This document shows, in pieces, positions 1 through 11,033 of a stretch of DNA of 64,000 bases. Position 1 is the stretch's first letter. Each line of letters starts with the position of its first letter. The stretch is from Taudactylus pleione (taxonomy: Eukaryota > Chordata > Amphibia > Anura > Myobatrachidae). The notes below the pieces were generated by a model. The model saw only the letters and a program-made list of their open reading frames with translations, did not search any database and was not told the origin of the DNA. The stretch is taken from assembly GCA_031769625.1 (NCBI GenBank), contig JAUIMM010000200.1, positions 56,316,001 through 56,380,000 of the forward strand. Direction: 5' to 3'. The translations under genes were made by a program, and so were the position numbers.

Positions 1-546
1 GTAAAGGTATTTTAGTAAATAAAATTTAGTAAAACGTGATATTGTTGGGGCATCAGCAGGGGCGCAGGTTGTCCTTAGTCTTCATGTAGATAAGTCTATA
101 ACAAATTATTTAATGTAAAAAAGTGTTTGAAAACAATTATGTTGTCATACAGATGTGTCCTTGCTCATCTAGCCTCAATAATAATAATAATAATAATAAT
201 AATACGCCATGCAGCGCGATATGCCTGGCGTGAGGGAACCGCCAGGTCCCATGCAACTTTGCTAACATTGGGCGTCTTTTTTTCTGAAACTGCATCTACA
301 GTAAGTTACTATACGATGCGACTAGGACACTGAATAATTTGATATGTGACATTTGTATATCTGTGTGCTACAATGCAGTGGCCACAGCTCTTTTTCCATG
401 CCAAGTTCCGTTTACAGGCTCAGTTGTACACAGATATACAAGTGTCGCATATCAAATGAATCAGCACAGTCTCCTAGTGGACGCATTTTTGGCAAGAAAA
501 AAGCAAATAAGATGCCCTGCGCTATTAGAGTCTCATGGGAGCAGGC
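1..546. other. Unassigned flank with ATA microsatellite
   Basis: No gene is visible here. A perfect (ATA)n microsatellite occupies about 177-204. The short open frames across this stretch have no recognisable motif and are best treated as chance. Confidence 0.6.
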
Positions 547-769
547 ATAAAGAGCAGTGGCGTAACTAGGGTATTTGGAGCCCAGGGCAAATTTGAAAAG
601 GGAGCCCCCCACCTCACCCAACATCCCAATATGTGCGCGCGCCTCCGGCGCGCGGGGGAAAAAAATGGGCGTGGTCACTTAAAAATGGGGCGTGTCAACA
701 TGACACACCCCTTTATTTTCACGCTGAACATTCCTATCCATATGCACCTTAACCCCAGTAGTACCCTTA

Positions 770-1760
770 TACAGTACCCCCAGTATGCAGTTGTGGTCCC
801 TCTTATGCAGGCCCATAGTAGTGCCCCTTATACAGTATCCCCAGTATTGGTCCCCCTTATACAGCCCCCAATTAGTTCCCCTTACTCAGTGCCCCCAGTA
901 GTGGTCCCCCCAAATGTAGTGCCCTATGTAGTGTTCCCCCTTATGCAGTGCCCCCAGTAGCAGTCCCCACAATGCAGTGCACCCAGTAGTGGTATCCCCT
1001 TATGCAATGCCCTTTATATAGTGCCCCCAGTAGTAGTCCCCCCCTATGCAGTGCCCTTTATATAGTGCCCCCAGCAGTAGTCCCCCCCCATGCAGGTTTC
1101 CCAGTAGTGGTCCCCTTATGCAGGCACCCAGTAGTGATCCCCCCTATCTAGTGCCCCCTGTAGTGATCCCCGCAGTGCCCCTAGCAGTAAGCCCCTTATA
1201 TAGTGCCCCCAGCAGTAGTCCCACCCCCCTCCCATGCAGTGCACCCAGTAGTGGTCCCCCTGATGCAGGCTCCCAGTAGTGACCCCCCCTATCCAGTGGT
1301 CCCTGTAGTGGTCCTTCCTGTTATTGCCCCCAGTTGTGGTCCCCCCAGTGCAGTGCCCCTAGTAGTAGGCCCCTTTTATAATGCCCCCAGTAGTAGTCCC
1401 CCCCCCAAGTAGTGGTCCCCAGTTGAGGTTCCCCCTCCGATTAAGTGCCCCCTGTAATAGCCCCCCCAGTAGAGGTCCTCCTAATAATGGTGCCCCCATT
1501 AATAGCCCCCCCAGTAGAGGTCCTCCTAATAATGGTGCCCCCAGTAATAGCCCCCCCTAGTAGAGGTCCTCCCAATAATGGTGCCCCCAGTAATAGCCCC
1601 CCCAGTAGAGGTCCTCCTAATAATGGTGCCCCAGTAATAGCCCCCCCCAGTAGAGGTCCTCCTAATAATAGTGCCCCCAGTAGTAGCCACCCCCCCATTG
1701 TTCCCCCACCCCAGTAGAGGTCCCCCCAGTGGTAGCCACCCCCGTTGTGCCCCCAGTAGT
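770..1760. repeat. C-rich degenerate minisatellite inside the hAT-like element
   Basis: Short units built around CCCCAGTAGTGGTCCCC repeat with frequent changes. From about 1450 to 1690 a more regular subset appears, alternating CCCCCAGTAATAGCCCC and AGAGGTCCTCCTAATAATGG. One strand is strongly C-rich, so it can be read open in several frames (about 535-960, 1046-1279, and 1441-1812 on the minus strand). Those frames are low-complexity artefacts, not genes. Confidence 0.85.
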
Positions 1761-1888
1761 GCTGACAGGTTTTTACAAATATATATATAAAAACATACTT
1801 ACTTGAATCCACGCTGCTGCTGCTCCTCCAGTCCGCGACGCCGCTCCCGCCGCCGCCCGCCAGTCCTCCCGGGCTGGCGCGCTCAGCA

Positions 1889-2212
1889 TAATGGGACAGA
1901 CGTCATGACGTCTGTCCCATTACCCACTGCAGGAGCCGGACCGGAAGTCCGGCTCTTGCAGTGGGTGCTGCAGCAGTCAATGAGAGTCTATCTGACTCTC
2001 ATTGGCTGCTGTTTAACACACACATCGCCGCCAGCGCTGGTGGCGATGCGTGTGTTATGCACAGCCTGAGCCTGCCTCCTGGTGCTATTGGGCAAGCGCT
2101 CAGGGGGAGGGAACGGGCTCAGGTGTGAAGCACAGGACCGGCGCTGGAAGCCTAGCGCCGGTCCTGTGTAAATGTGTAGCGCTGACCGCACTCATTGCGG
2201 TCGGCGCTACAC
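1889..2212. repeat. Train of six consecutive hairpins
   Basis: Six inverted repeats follow one another: 1889-1922 (a perfect 34-bp palindrome centred on GACGTCATGACGTC), 1923-1965, 1972-2010, 2013-2057, 2132-2167 and 2174-2212. Each has arms of about 12-18 bp and a short loop. They form the right part of the hAT-like element. This repeats the layout of the multi-hairpin elements elsewhere in the window, although the ends and TSD length are different. Confidence 0.85.
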
Positions 2213-2557
2213 TGGTGGCTAACTAGGGCGGGCCGGACCGTGGCCAGCGGCGCCCCCCCGCTCCGCCGGTCCCACGGCACCCAGGGCACGCACCCTGCCC
2301 GACCCCCCCTAGTTACGCCACTGATAAGGAGAGGGGCTGTTTGGCGTGACTGCAGCAAAGATGAGTAAGGACACATCTGTATTACTTAGTACATATTCTC
2401 TGCGGGGAGACCTGCTTAGCTTGGGAGGGACGTTTTGAACTTACTGTATATGTGGGTTGTGTATGTTCTAAATCAGTGTTTCCCAAAGTTGGTAGTCTAA
2501 GCCTCATAAAAGTCCTGGTTTTAAAGATATCCATAGTTGAGGAGCACTTGAGACTTA

Positions 2558-3116
2558 GGGCCTGATTCGGCAAGGAGCGCACGGATGCGGATGCATGAAA
2601 TCGGCTGATGTTCGCGGTCTGTGCATGCATCTGGGTCGCAGTGTGCGTGCGCGAACCGCTCACTGAGTCCGCAAAAGCGAGTGCAGGGAATACTCAGAGC
2701 CAGGGAAAAGTGATTGACAGGAAGTGCCGTTTGTGGGTGGAAATGGGGAGTGGTCGCCCGAACGCAGGAGTGCCAGTGCGTTCGCATCCAGCTACAGGGG
2801 TGTGCATACATTAGCCAAAGAGATGCCAGATGCAGCCTGGCATCCCTCTGTATGCAGGAAGTTTTTTAACTCCTACGGCAAGTTCAGGTCTACCTTTAGT
2901 CTGCATGCGGATCCGATGTTACTCGATGTTCCCGAAGTTTTTTCAGCCTTGCGCCTCAGTACGGACAATAGCGGAGGGTAAAGGGGGCGGAATTATGCAT
3001 TGCTGGACATCTGCATCTTTGCGCTGTGATTGCCGTGCGTATGTAATCATTAGCATATTCTCACAGCGGCCGGGTGCGTGCGTCTCCATCCGTGCGCTCC
3101 TTGCTGAATCAGGCCC
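2558..3116. mobile_element. TIR element, GGGCCTGATTCAG ends, subfamily B
   Basis: The element begins GGGCCTGATTCGGC and ends GCTGAATCAGGCCC, flanked on both sides by TTA (2555-2557, 3117-3119). The interior shares the block AAGTGCCGTTTGTGGGTGG and GTGCATACATTA with copies at about 12,750, 13,255, 25,896, 28,087 and 62,524, which I group as subfamily B. No transposase is encoded. The 3-bp duplication suggests a PIF/Harbinger-like transposase in trans, but this is inferred. Confidence 0.85.
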
Positions 3117-3119
3117 TTA

Positions 3120-4215
3120 ATTAGTAACTCATTGGTTTTCATTTAACCATCTGTGGTCAAGCATGGATATATATAGACCGTTTGGAGACTTCGAGGACAA
3201 GAAACATGTTCTTTTGGGGACCATAAGTCATATTCAGATTAGCAAGTCTACATCAGTGAAAGGGTCTGCACATTACTCGTAATCTCAGTAATAAATTGAA
3301 ACAATACATTTAATCAAAGAAAGACACCCATCTGTAATAACATAGCATTGTTAACAAGTGTTAAAAGTAATAACAAACAAAAGTCGCAATAAAGCAGATA
3401 GGAGTGCTGGTGCAGAATACTGCATTCTAAGCTGCATGCTGGGGCTACCTCTTTCCTGTGATTAAAATGTTTCATTTATTTATTTTGTTAATGACATAGA
3501 ATTTACTCCTGCCAATTTTTCCTTTGAATCATTTTTATATTTATGGAGGGAGGAAAGGGGAGAGGGGGGGTTATGTTGTTTAACAAAGCAAGCAGGGTTT
3601 GGATATATTTGGGCTATTTGCAGGCTAAACAATAATAGTCATATTATTTTGAAGTTGCAATTAAATACCTGGTAATACTTACATTTAATTTGATGAACAT
3701 ACAACATCAATTGATATGTAACAGCAATTGATATGTAACAGCACTTGAAGATATACTGTAGGTAAAAGGTTTTGAACACTGGAGAAGATATTTGTGGACC
3801 ACAGTTTCTTACAAAGAAACTCTTTCAGAATAAAGCAAGAAGGTGCATATTATGTTAGCACTGACCTTGGGCTTTAGATCTAGTACATTTCGTTTGAGTT
3901 CATTTGAGCACCAATTTATTTGTTCACTATAGATTCGCTATAGATTAGTGTCTATAATCTTAATCCCTATCCAATCTATAAATCCTTGCTCTATAATTCC
4001 CCATTCTCATTCATAACACAAGTACCTACAGATGTGTCCTCAATAACCTATTCCCAAATCATGCCAAATACGCTCTTGTCTCTTAGTATCTCTTACTGAA
4101 TTTGCTGTTTCTAACTGCTAATGTGATAAAAGCACAAATTATCAGCACCCTGTATACCATTAGTGTACTTGCAAGCTATAGTAGTGTGACAAGAACACTA
4201 CTCTGACAAAAAGAC
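3120..4215. other. AT-rich unassigned sequence
   Basis: I see no gene, long open frame or clear repeat boundary here. There is a short direct repeat of CAATTGATATGTAACAGCA at about 3710-3745. Confidence 0.5.
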
Positions 4216-5660
4216 TGGGGTATAGTATTTACACTGCCACAATTGTGAAAAAAGTACATATTTAGTATTTACGCTGCCACATTTGAGAAAAAAGTACACA
4301 TTTAGTATTTACACTGCCATAATTGTGAAAAAAGTACAAATTTAGTATTTACACTGCCATAATTGTGAAAAAAGTACAAATTTAGTATTTACACTGCCAT
4401 AATTGTGAAAAAAGTACAAATTTAGTATTTACACTGCCACAATTGTGAAAAAAGTACAAATTTATTATTTACACTGCCACAATTGTGAAAAAAGTACACA
4501 TTTAGTATTTACACTGTCACATTTGGGAAAAAAAGTACAAATTTAGTATTTACACTGCCACAATTGTGAAAAAAGTACAAATTTATAATTTACACTGACA
4601 CAATTGTGAAAAAAGTACAAATTTAGTATTTACACTGCCACAATTGTGAAAAAAGTACAAATTTAGTATTTACACTGCCATAATTGTGAAAAAAGTACAA
4701 ATTTAGTATTTACACTGCCACAATTGTGAAAAAAGTACAAATTTATTATTTACACTGACACAATTGTGAAAAAAGTACACATTTAGTATATACACTGCCA
4801 CAATTGTGAAAAAAAGTACAAATTTAGTATTTACACTGTCACAATTGAGAAAAAGGTACAAATATAGGGGGTCATTCAGACCCACTCGCGTGCGGCTGTC
4901 CGCTCACAAGTGGGTCGATGGTCCCCACTGCGCATGCGCACGACGGAGGGAGCTCCGTCGTGCGCATGCGCGAGACCCGACGAGCGAAGGACTTTCCTTC
5001 GCTAGGAGTGTCTCATCAAAGGGGGCGTGCTGTCGATGGTGACTGACAGCACGCCCCCTTTGGTGGGCGTGCCAGGGGCGTGCCTGCCAGACGGAGGCGT
5101 TCCCAAGGGAACGCCTACCGTCTGAAGCCAGCCCCACTGACATCACTAGTGATGTCAGTGGGAGTGATTTTGGCTCTGATAGAGCCAAAATCACTCCTGG
5201 CCTTGCGGTTGAAAAACCCAACCGCAGGCTTTTGCTCACAGTTTCGATAGTCGCGATGGTCAAGACCATCGCAACCATCAATTTGCACGCTCGTATATGC
5301 TGTGGGTGGTGACCCACAGCTATACGAGCGTCCAGGAGGACGCTCCATATTAATGGAGGTGGGCCCTGATTCAGAGTGAGCGCTCTGGTCAGAGGGTCCG
5401 GCTCTGAATCAGGGCCATAGTATTTACACTGCCACAATTGTGAAAAAAGTACAAATTTAGTATTTACACTGTCACAATTGAGAAAAAGGTACAAATTTAT
5501 TATTTACACTGACACAATTGTGAAAAAAGTACACATTTAGTATTTACACTGCCACAATTGTGAAAAAAGTACAAATTTAGTATTTACACTGCCACATTTG
5601 TGAAAAAAGTACAAATTTAGTATTTACGCTGCCACAATTGTGAAAAAAGTACAAATTCTT
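4216..5660. repeat. 40-bp satellite array, split by an insertion
   Basis: A 40-bp unit (core TAGTATTTACACTGCCACAA then TTGTGAAAAAAGTACAAATT) repeats about 16 times from 4216 to 4866 and about six more times from 5417 to 5658. Each unit contains the palindrome CACAATTGTG. The two blocks were one array, because the element at 4867-5416 interrupts a unit cleanly. Divergence between units is modest. Minus-strand open frames across the array are repeat translations with no gene content. Confidence 0.92.
4867..5416 (+). mobile_element. Multi-hairpin TIR element, family A, copy 1
   Basis: A 550-bp insertion in the satellite array, flanked by ATA (4864-4866, 5417-5419). The left end is GGGGGTCATTCAGAC and the right end GCTCTGAATCAGGGCC. 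Nearly the whole element is a series of adjacent hairpins, including GCGCATGCGCACGACGGAG with its inverse (about 4930-4972), the perfect palindrome at 5133-5162 and a stem built on AGTGATTTTGGCTCT (about 5161-5195). Order and spacing match the copy at 61,926. No protein is encoded. Confidence 0.9.
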
Positions 5661-7185
5661 CAATCCTATTCGTGTGCAGCTGCAATACGAAAAGATGTTA
5701 TGCAGCGCAAAAAAAGATGCTAGGTGCAAATGTCCAAAACCATCTATCCGTGGATTCTAAGGCACTCCATTCATTAAGGAATGGATGGATAGAGTTCAAG
5801 TCACCAGCATTTCCCAGCAGAAGGGAGAAGTCTTCATAAAGTGATCCATCCCCTTGTATAAACTACAGTAAGAGCTTTTTCTAAAAAAAAAAAATAATGC
5901 TAAGCATCCTGGGGAAAGTATTAACAATATTGAAATGAATAATGCAGTTCAGTGCATTATAAGGTGACAAGCAAGAGAATAGTATTATGTTAATTCTAGT
6001 AATAAATATAAATGCTGGCTAGATGAATATAATGTCTGCAATAATTGTTTCATTAACATTTTTATTATTGCTCCATATTCCCTTCGTGGATTCAAATGCT
6101 AAATATACCCAAAGCAATATGATAAAGACTGACTATTTACCCCATACATTTACCATATTGTTTGTGTAGCGAGACAGGAACTTCTGCTCGGGATCAGGTG
6201 GATCCTAATCTGTGTTTTTTTAGTCTGAACCATAAATATTGTGGATAATTTGATGCATCAAAGGGGGCGTTTTTGTACAAAATCCACTAAAAATTCCCAT
6301 GAACAACTTTGGTGTATGTAATATTTGTACCTGTTTACAAATTCTATACAGATGTGTCCTCGTACACCTACTGTAGCATCTTTATTCCATACGGAGCAGG
6401 CGCTTGGCATGATGGAGACACTCTGGCTATTAGCAGAGCAAGCAGTGATAGCGTACTGGGTGACGCAACCTGGTTGAGTTAATGTGGCTATCAATATGAA
6501 ATGCGAGCAGACATGCTGGTAACAGTAGTCCTCCAGTCGTAAAGTTAAACGAGGCGATAGTGCGCTTTGGCCAAGGTACATGTGGTGTTAATTATGTAAC
6601 ACAGTTGTGGCTGCTGGTGGCGATTAGTCCACATGTGGAACAGTTTAACAAGCTCTTAGATTCTTGAATCAGGTTGAACAAAAGTAGACGTGACCGTGGT
6701 AAATACACCGGCGGATGATAGCACTGGTGCCATATACACTAGCGGTGGTGATACAGTGTACTTGCTATTTGGTTTTGCGGCTCTGTGTGCTGTGAATATC
6801 CTGGGTCTGACCATCTCCATGGAACTCCTAGGTGTAAAGATGCGCAGAGACGTTACGTATTGCATTTAGCGGTCGGTCCTGTCTAAGTGACTCCGACAGG
6901 TCCCAACGACCGCAAAGTCAGCTTACCTTGTAATGGTACTGTGAGGAAGCAGTGCAGGAGCGCCCTCCCTCCAACATTGACAACTGTCACATGGCGGGAA
7001 GAATCACGTCCAGCAGTACGGTAAAACAGAGGATTGTTTATTCACTTCAGCTTAGCAGCCACTGCACAACAAGCATCAAGTCTGGTATTACTGCAGGTGA
7101 CAAACATCATACAAGATGCAACAGTACCAGCTTTGTCACTGTGGCTTACAGACAGCATGCATAAGATCTGTGGACCCTCCAGGTC
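5661..7185. other. Unassigned sequence
   Basis: No coding or mobile feature can be supported. An A-rich run lies near 5881. A short inverted pair flanks 6870-6915 (GCGGTCGGTCCTGTC and GACAGGTCCCAACGACCGC), suggesting a fragment of a further TIR element. Confidence 0.4.
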
Positions 7186-7189
7186 CTGG

Positions 7190-7510
7190 CACCTTAACGC
7201 TAACCACCACCCCCAGCATATCACTGCCGTGTCATTGGATGGAGCAGCGATGCTAAAATATTCTAATTGTATAGGAAGCGTCTGAAGAAAAAAGACGTCT
7301 TCTGTCGGCATGTCAGATCTAAGTTCTGTGTCTGAAGACGCAGCATCTGATCACCAGTCGTGATGGCAGCAGTCATCACCCATCTGAGTAAGTCTAAGTT
7401 TGGGCGACGGAGCTCCTCTGCTGGGGCCAGGAAATCTGCATTGGAAGACCCTAGCCTTGCCACTCCCATAAAACAGAGGTGACACACCTCCATTTTGGGG
7501 AACGGTCCCT
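7190..7510. mobile_element. Truncated TIR element resembling subfamily C
   Basis: The stretch includes GCCAGGAAATCTGC, then CCTAGCCTTGCCACTCCC and TTTTGGGGAACGGT. A matching order of blocks lies inside the complete element at 16,512-17,020 (GCCAGGAAATCTGCC, CCTGGCCTCGCCCCTCCC, TTTCCGGGAACGGT). I see no CTGATTCAG end on either side, so boundaries are approximate. The relationship is read by eye. Confidence 0.45.
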
Positions 7511-7660
7511 ATCACCGCCTATTCCGATGAATGGTATAGTAATATTATCCCACATTAAAACAATCCAGTCTGCATTTTTGCAGCCAACTCGAAATCATGC
7601 ACTAAGAGCAGTGTAGTCAGATATAAAACTCTACTCTAAAAATGAGTCCAATTCCTTATA

Positions 7661-8101
7661 CAGGTTGAGTCTCCCATATCCAAATATTCCAAAATACGGA
7701 ATATTCCGAAATACGGAATTTTTTTGGCATGACTGAAATAATGAAACATTTGATTTTTGATGGTTCAATGTACACAAACTGTGTCTAAGGCACAAATTAT
7801 TAAAAATATTGTATAAAATTACCTTCAGGCTCTGTGTATAGGGTGTATATGAAACATAAATGAATTTCATTTCTGTACACAAACTTTGTTTGAACCACAA
7901 AATGAATGAATATATTGTATAAAATTACCTGCAGGCTGTGTGTATAAGGTGTATATAACACATAACTGCATTATGTGTGTTTATTTGGATCCTATTCCCA
8001 AAATATTTCATTATGGTATGCAATTATTCCAAAATACGGAATATTCCGTTATCCAAAATACCCCCGGTCCCAAGCATTTTGGATATCGGAGACTCAACCT
8101 G
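7661..8101. mobile_element. Tigger-like (pogo) non-autonomous element, copy 1
   Basis: The ends are CAGGTTGAGTCTCCCATATC and its inverse GATATCGGAGACTCAACCTG, flanked by TA on both sides. These ends match my memory of Tigger/pogo-class TIRs (CAGGTTGAGTATCC...), and TA duplication is expected of Tc1/mariner-superfamily transposons. The 441-bp interior is AT-rich and has repeated AATACGGAATATTCCG blocks near both ends. No transposase is encoded. A second copy is at 57,811-58,249. Confidence 0.88.
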
Positions 8102-8103
8102 TA

Positions 8104-8977
8104 TTTGTTTCCATACTTGTCCATAGGGGTCATAAGTCCAACTTTATTATGTGGTCTAAAGCGAGACATACAGTAGGTGAACTGACTGATAATGGTGGGA
8201 TAGATGCACGGCTATGACATATTACTCTGTGATATTGTTCTCTGTTGGCTAATTGAGTTCCTCAGAAAGATTGTAGCACTGAATTGCATACTTTATAATC
8301 GCCTCACTGTAAAGCTATATACAGATCAGTAGATAAGTCAATTTGTTATGCCTTTTAGTTGATCTTTTCTGTTGGATGCTATTACCTCTATACACTTTAT
8401 TAAGCTTGCAATATTTACTGATCCTTCTTTCAGGCTTAGATGGGCCATTAAAGCAACCAAGAGATCTAATGGATGACGGCCAAAAGTCTAGTTGGTCTTG
8501 TTTGATTCAGAAAACTATTAACCTACCCTATCTGTTTTATAGATGGTAAAGTTGTCATAGCCTCAAATATATGTGCCATATTAAAATACCTGATTTTTTT
8601 TTTATTATTTATTCTAATTTATAGATACCCACAAAAGTTAGACCTAGTATACACAGAATTGTGAGCAGCCACACACATCTGGGCCTAATGCAGACTGGCC
8701 GGTGTTTAATTTCTTACAACATTGTTTTCTTAAGTATCTAAGTATCTGCCAGAAGCACTAGTAATGTCTGCACCCTAACCATCGCCTCTCATGTTCTGGT
8801 CACCCCCAAGCTGCACCACACCTGTGTTCATTCCTGCAATCTCTGTTCTAGATCAGAGGTGACTGGCATCATGCGTGGAATAGTTGCAGGAGAAGGGGAT
8901 ACTTCCTTTCTTTTTGTACACCAATCAAACTGTCAGTAGCCATATACTAAAATGGTGATAAATGTAAGGACTGCAAT
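8104..8977. other. Unassigned sequence
   Basis: No gene or element boundary can be supported. Poly-T runs and short open frames only. Confidence 0.4.
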
Positions 8978-8980
8978 TAA

Positions 8981-9245
8981 TACCTCTTTTCCACTGCCAG
9001 CAAGCAGCGTGAATGGGTAACCCGGGTTGATGCGACCTGGGTCCCGTTCTCTGCATAGGAAGAGCCAGCGCTTGGAGATGAGATAATCTCCAAGCGCCGG
9101 CTCATCACGTGACGCCGATGGCTTTGCCCCGGCACTAGTGCCGGTTGGGGCGCGTATCTCACAGGGGTCTCAGCTGGGTCGCTCCCGGGATGGGCGTGTG
9201 AACATCATGCCGGGTGCGACCCGACATACTAGTGTAAAAGGGGTA
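8981..9245. mobile_element. TIR element with TACCCCTTTTACAC-type ends, copy 1
   Basis: The left end is TACCTCTTTTCCACTG and the right end CTAGTGTAAAAGGGGTA, flanked by TAA on both sides (8978-8980, 9246-9248). The interior has strong hairpins, including AGCGCTTGGAGAT with its inverse (about 9066-9106) and CCCCGGCACTAGTGCCGGTT (about 9127-9146). Related to the longer element at 11,034-11,417. No protein is encoded and the superfamily is uncertain. Confidence 0.75.
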
Positions 9246-9465
9246 TAACTAGCAGACCCTTTAGAGTAAACTACTTTTTTAGATCCCATTTAACTTGTGG
9301 GTGGGACCTTGTTTCACACTGAATCGTGGCATCGTGGCCAAGACACCTGACCGCTCAATGACACAACTCTAATCATCATGGAATGCACATTTGTATTTTG
9401 GACCTCTGTTTAAAAAATAGGCATGCATACCAGCTATTCTTCCTCCAGTCCATCACTGCTTAATG

Positions 9466-9669
9466 CAGTGGTTCCCAAACTTTTTTGAACCGTGGCACCC
9501 TAGAGTATCAGCATGTTATTCACAGCACCCCTAAGCCAAAAGTTTGTTATTGAGAATTTCAGAAAAAAATGTAGTAAAGTAGTAATGTGAAGTAAATTGT
9601 GCTGACCTGTTATAGGTTCATTTATTATGTGGCGCCAGGGTGCCACGGCGCACAGTTTGGGAACCACTG
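9466..9669. mobile_element. Short hAT-like element (CAGTGGTTCCCAAAC ends)
   Basis: A 204-bp element with near-perfect ends CAGTGGTTCCCAAACT and AGTTTGGGAACCACTG. The flanking 8-mers GCTTAATG and GTGTAATG match at six of eight positions. Such ends are common among vertebrate hAT-derived short elements. Its reverse complement aligns with the two halves of the interrupted element at 33,074-36,486, which shows where the PLE there inserted. Confidence 0.88.
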
Positions 9670-9677
9670 GTGTAATG

Positions 9678-9999
9678 TGAATTATTAGAGCTACATGGTG
9701 TTGGAGTATGGCAACAACTACAGGCTGACTATTGCTAGGAAACTGGATGGAGAGTAGATGGATCTATTCATATGGTGTACTCAATTGTAGAAACGTGTTG
9801 GTTAATTGTACATGGCAGTCTATGAAGTTTACCTGTTCTGGTCACAGTAAAGTGCATGCTACAATCTTTCCCTGTATGTTTGATGCTTGCCGTAGACACA
9901 ACACAACAGAAACATTCCAAATTTCCAAGACGACAATTATTATCCTGGATGGAGAAAGGTGATTAGTCAGAGCCGAAACCACAAAGAAACAATTGAAAC
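9678..9999. other. Unassigned sequence
   Basis: About 320 bases between two short elements. I see nothing recognisable. Confidence 0.4.
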
Positions 10000-10002
10000 T
10001 AA

Positions 10003-10604
10003 GGGCCTGATTCTGAGATTTACGCAATGCCAAATGCCGATATTTTCACAGATGGAGTGATTGCTTATGCTCGAAAGACGCAATGCGTGTGCACAGTGTC
10101 TGCAATGCAATTACGCCCACACAGAGGGACCACTCGCAAAGTGACTGTCAGGTAGTCAACGCTTGGGAGAGGTAAAGGGGGTTGTTAAAAAAACACAAGC
10201 GTATATGACCATTTAAACACCATTACATGGGCGTGCATAAATCAATCATTGCGATCTCCTTCTCAGCATGAGAGCTCTCTGCGTGTCAGGAGAGACGCTG
10301 TATTTGTGGCTGGTCAGAATTGACTTACAACCTTTGTGTGCACCGATAGCACCTACGTTTACGTTGTTGTACGTCGTCGGACAGATATGAGAAGGCAGTA
10401 GTAGGCAGCTTTGCAATTGCACTCCTTGCTATTATACAAATGCAGCAGGAGGTGTATGACACCCCCTGATGTATTTGCGATCCCAGCACTGCGGCAGAGG
10501 TCGCAGGCAGGGATCACCATCGGCGTGCACTGCTGACTCAGGCCCTGTGTTCCATGAGAGTATACAGTTGCGATTGCATTAGCGTACATCTGATAATCAG
10601 GCCC
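10003..10604. mobile_element. TIR element, GGGCCTGATTC ends, subfamily C
   Basis: Begins GGGCCTGATTCTGAGA and ends GATAATCAGGCCC, with TAA on each side (10000-10002, 10605-10607). The interior contains GCAGCAGGAGGTGT and GGTCGCAGGCAGGGATCACC. Comparable blocks occur in the elements at 16,512 and 60,802, grouped here as subfamily C. No transposase frame is present. Confidence 0.82.
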
Positions 10605-10607
10605 TAA

Positions 10608-11030
10608 GCACACAGAGAAACAATAATCGTATTTCACATGTGGCACAAATACCTCTTAATTGCAATCAAACACACATTTGTGGTCCTATGAAATTACCCA
10701 TACCAGGGGGGAGATCTATTAAGAAATGTGTTTGGTCAAGATTGCATTCCCGTGCGAGTTTTCCCTGTTTTAAGTGTTGAGATTTACTAAGGCAAACACA
10801 CGTGCAAAAAACAAGAATCTGCACTAAAATAATCGGCAAAATACACAAATAGTCAAATAGACCATTGAACCAACAGAAATACATCTCACGGATTTACTAA
10901 GAATAAAAATATAAAAAGGACGGCAAAAAGTTTGAACAAAAAATATAGATTTTTTATTGACACCTTGAAGGGAAGGGGGTCCATTGTTTTGGTCATATTG
11001 CCGTACTACAGCTATACTCATAGGCAACAT
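10608..11030. other. Unassigned sequence
   Basis: AT-rich, with no supportable gene. It includes GGGGGGAGATCTATTAAGAA at about 10707, resembling ends of other amphibian short repeats, but no partner end was found. Confidence 0.35.
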
Positions 11031-11033
11031 ATA

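Larger units (their letters stand above)
555..2323. mobile_element. Non-autonomous hAT-like element
   Basis: The left end reads CAGTGGCGTAACTAGGG and the right end is its inverse, CCCTAGTTACGCCACTG. The flanking 8 bases, ATAAAGAG (547-554) and ATAAGGAG (2324-2331), match at 7 of 8 positions. A CAGTG start with an 8-bp target duplication is typical of hAT transposons. The 1.77-kb interior encodes no transposase. The left half is a C-rich degenerate tandem repeat (about 770-1760) and the right half is a row of six hairpins (1889-2212). Mobilisation would have needed a transposase from elsewhere. The hAT assignment is an inference from ends and TSD length. Confidence 0.85.

Noticed and set aside
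535..1812. Proline- and glycine-rich open frames on both strands
   Set aside because: They translate the C-rich minisatellite of the hAT-like element. Both strands and several frames are open and none has domain content.
4703..5494. Minus-strand frames across the satellite and the 4,867 element (up to 196 codons)
   Set aside because: They read through 40-bp satellite units and hairpins. Frames of this kind recur at 20,039 and 61,931 only because the elements are related and GC-rich.
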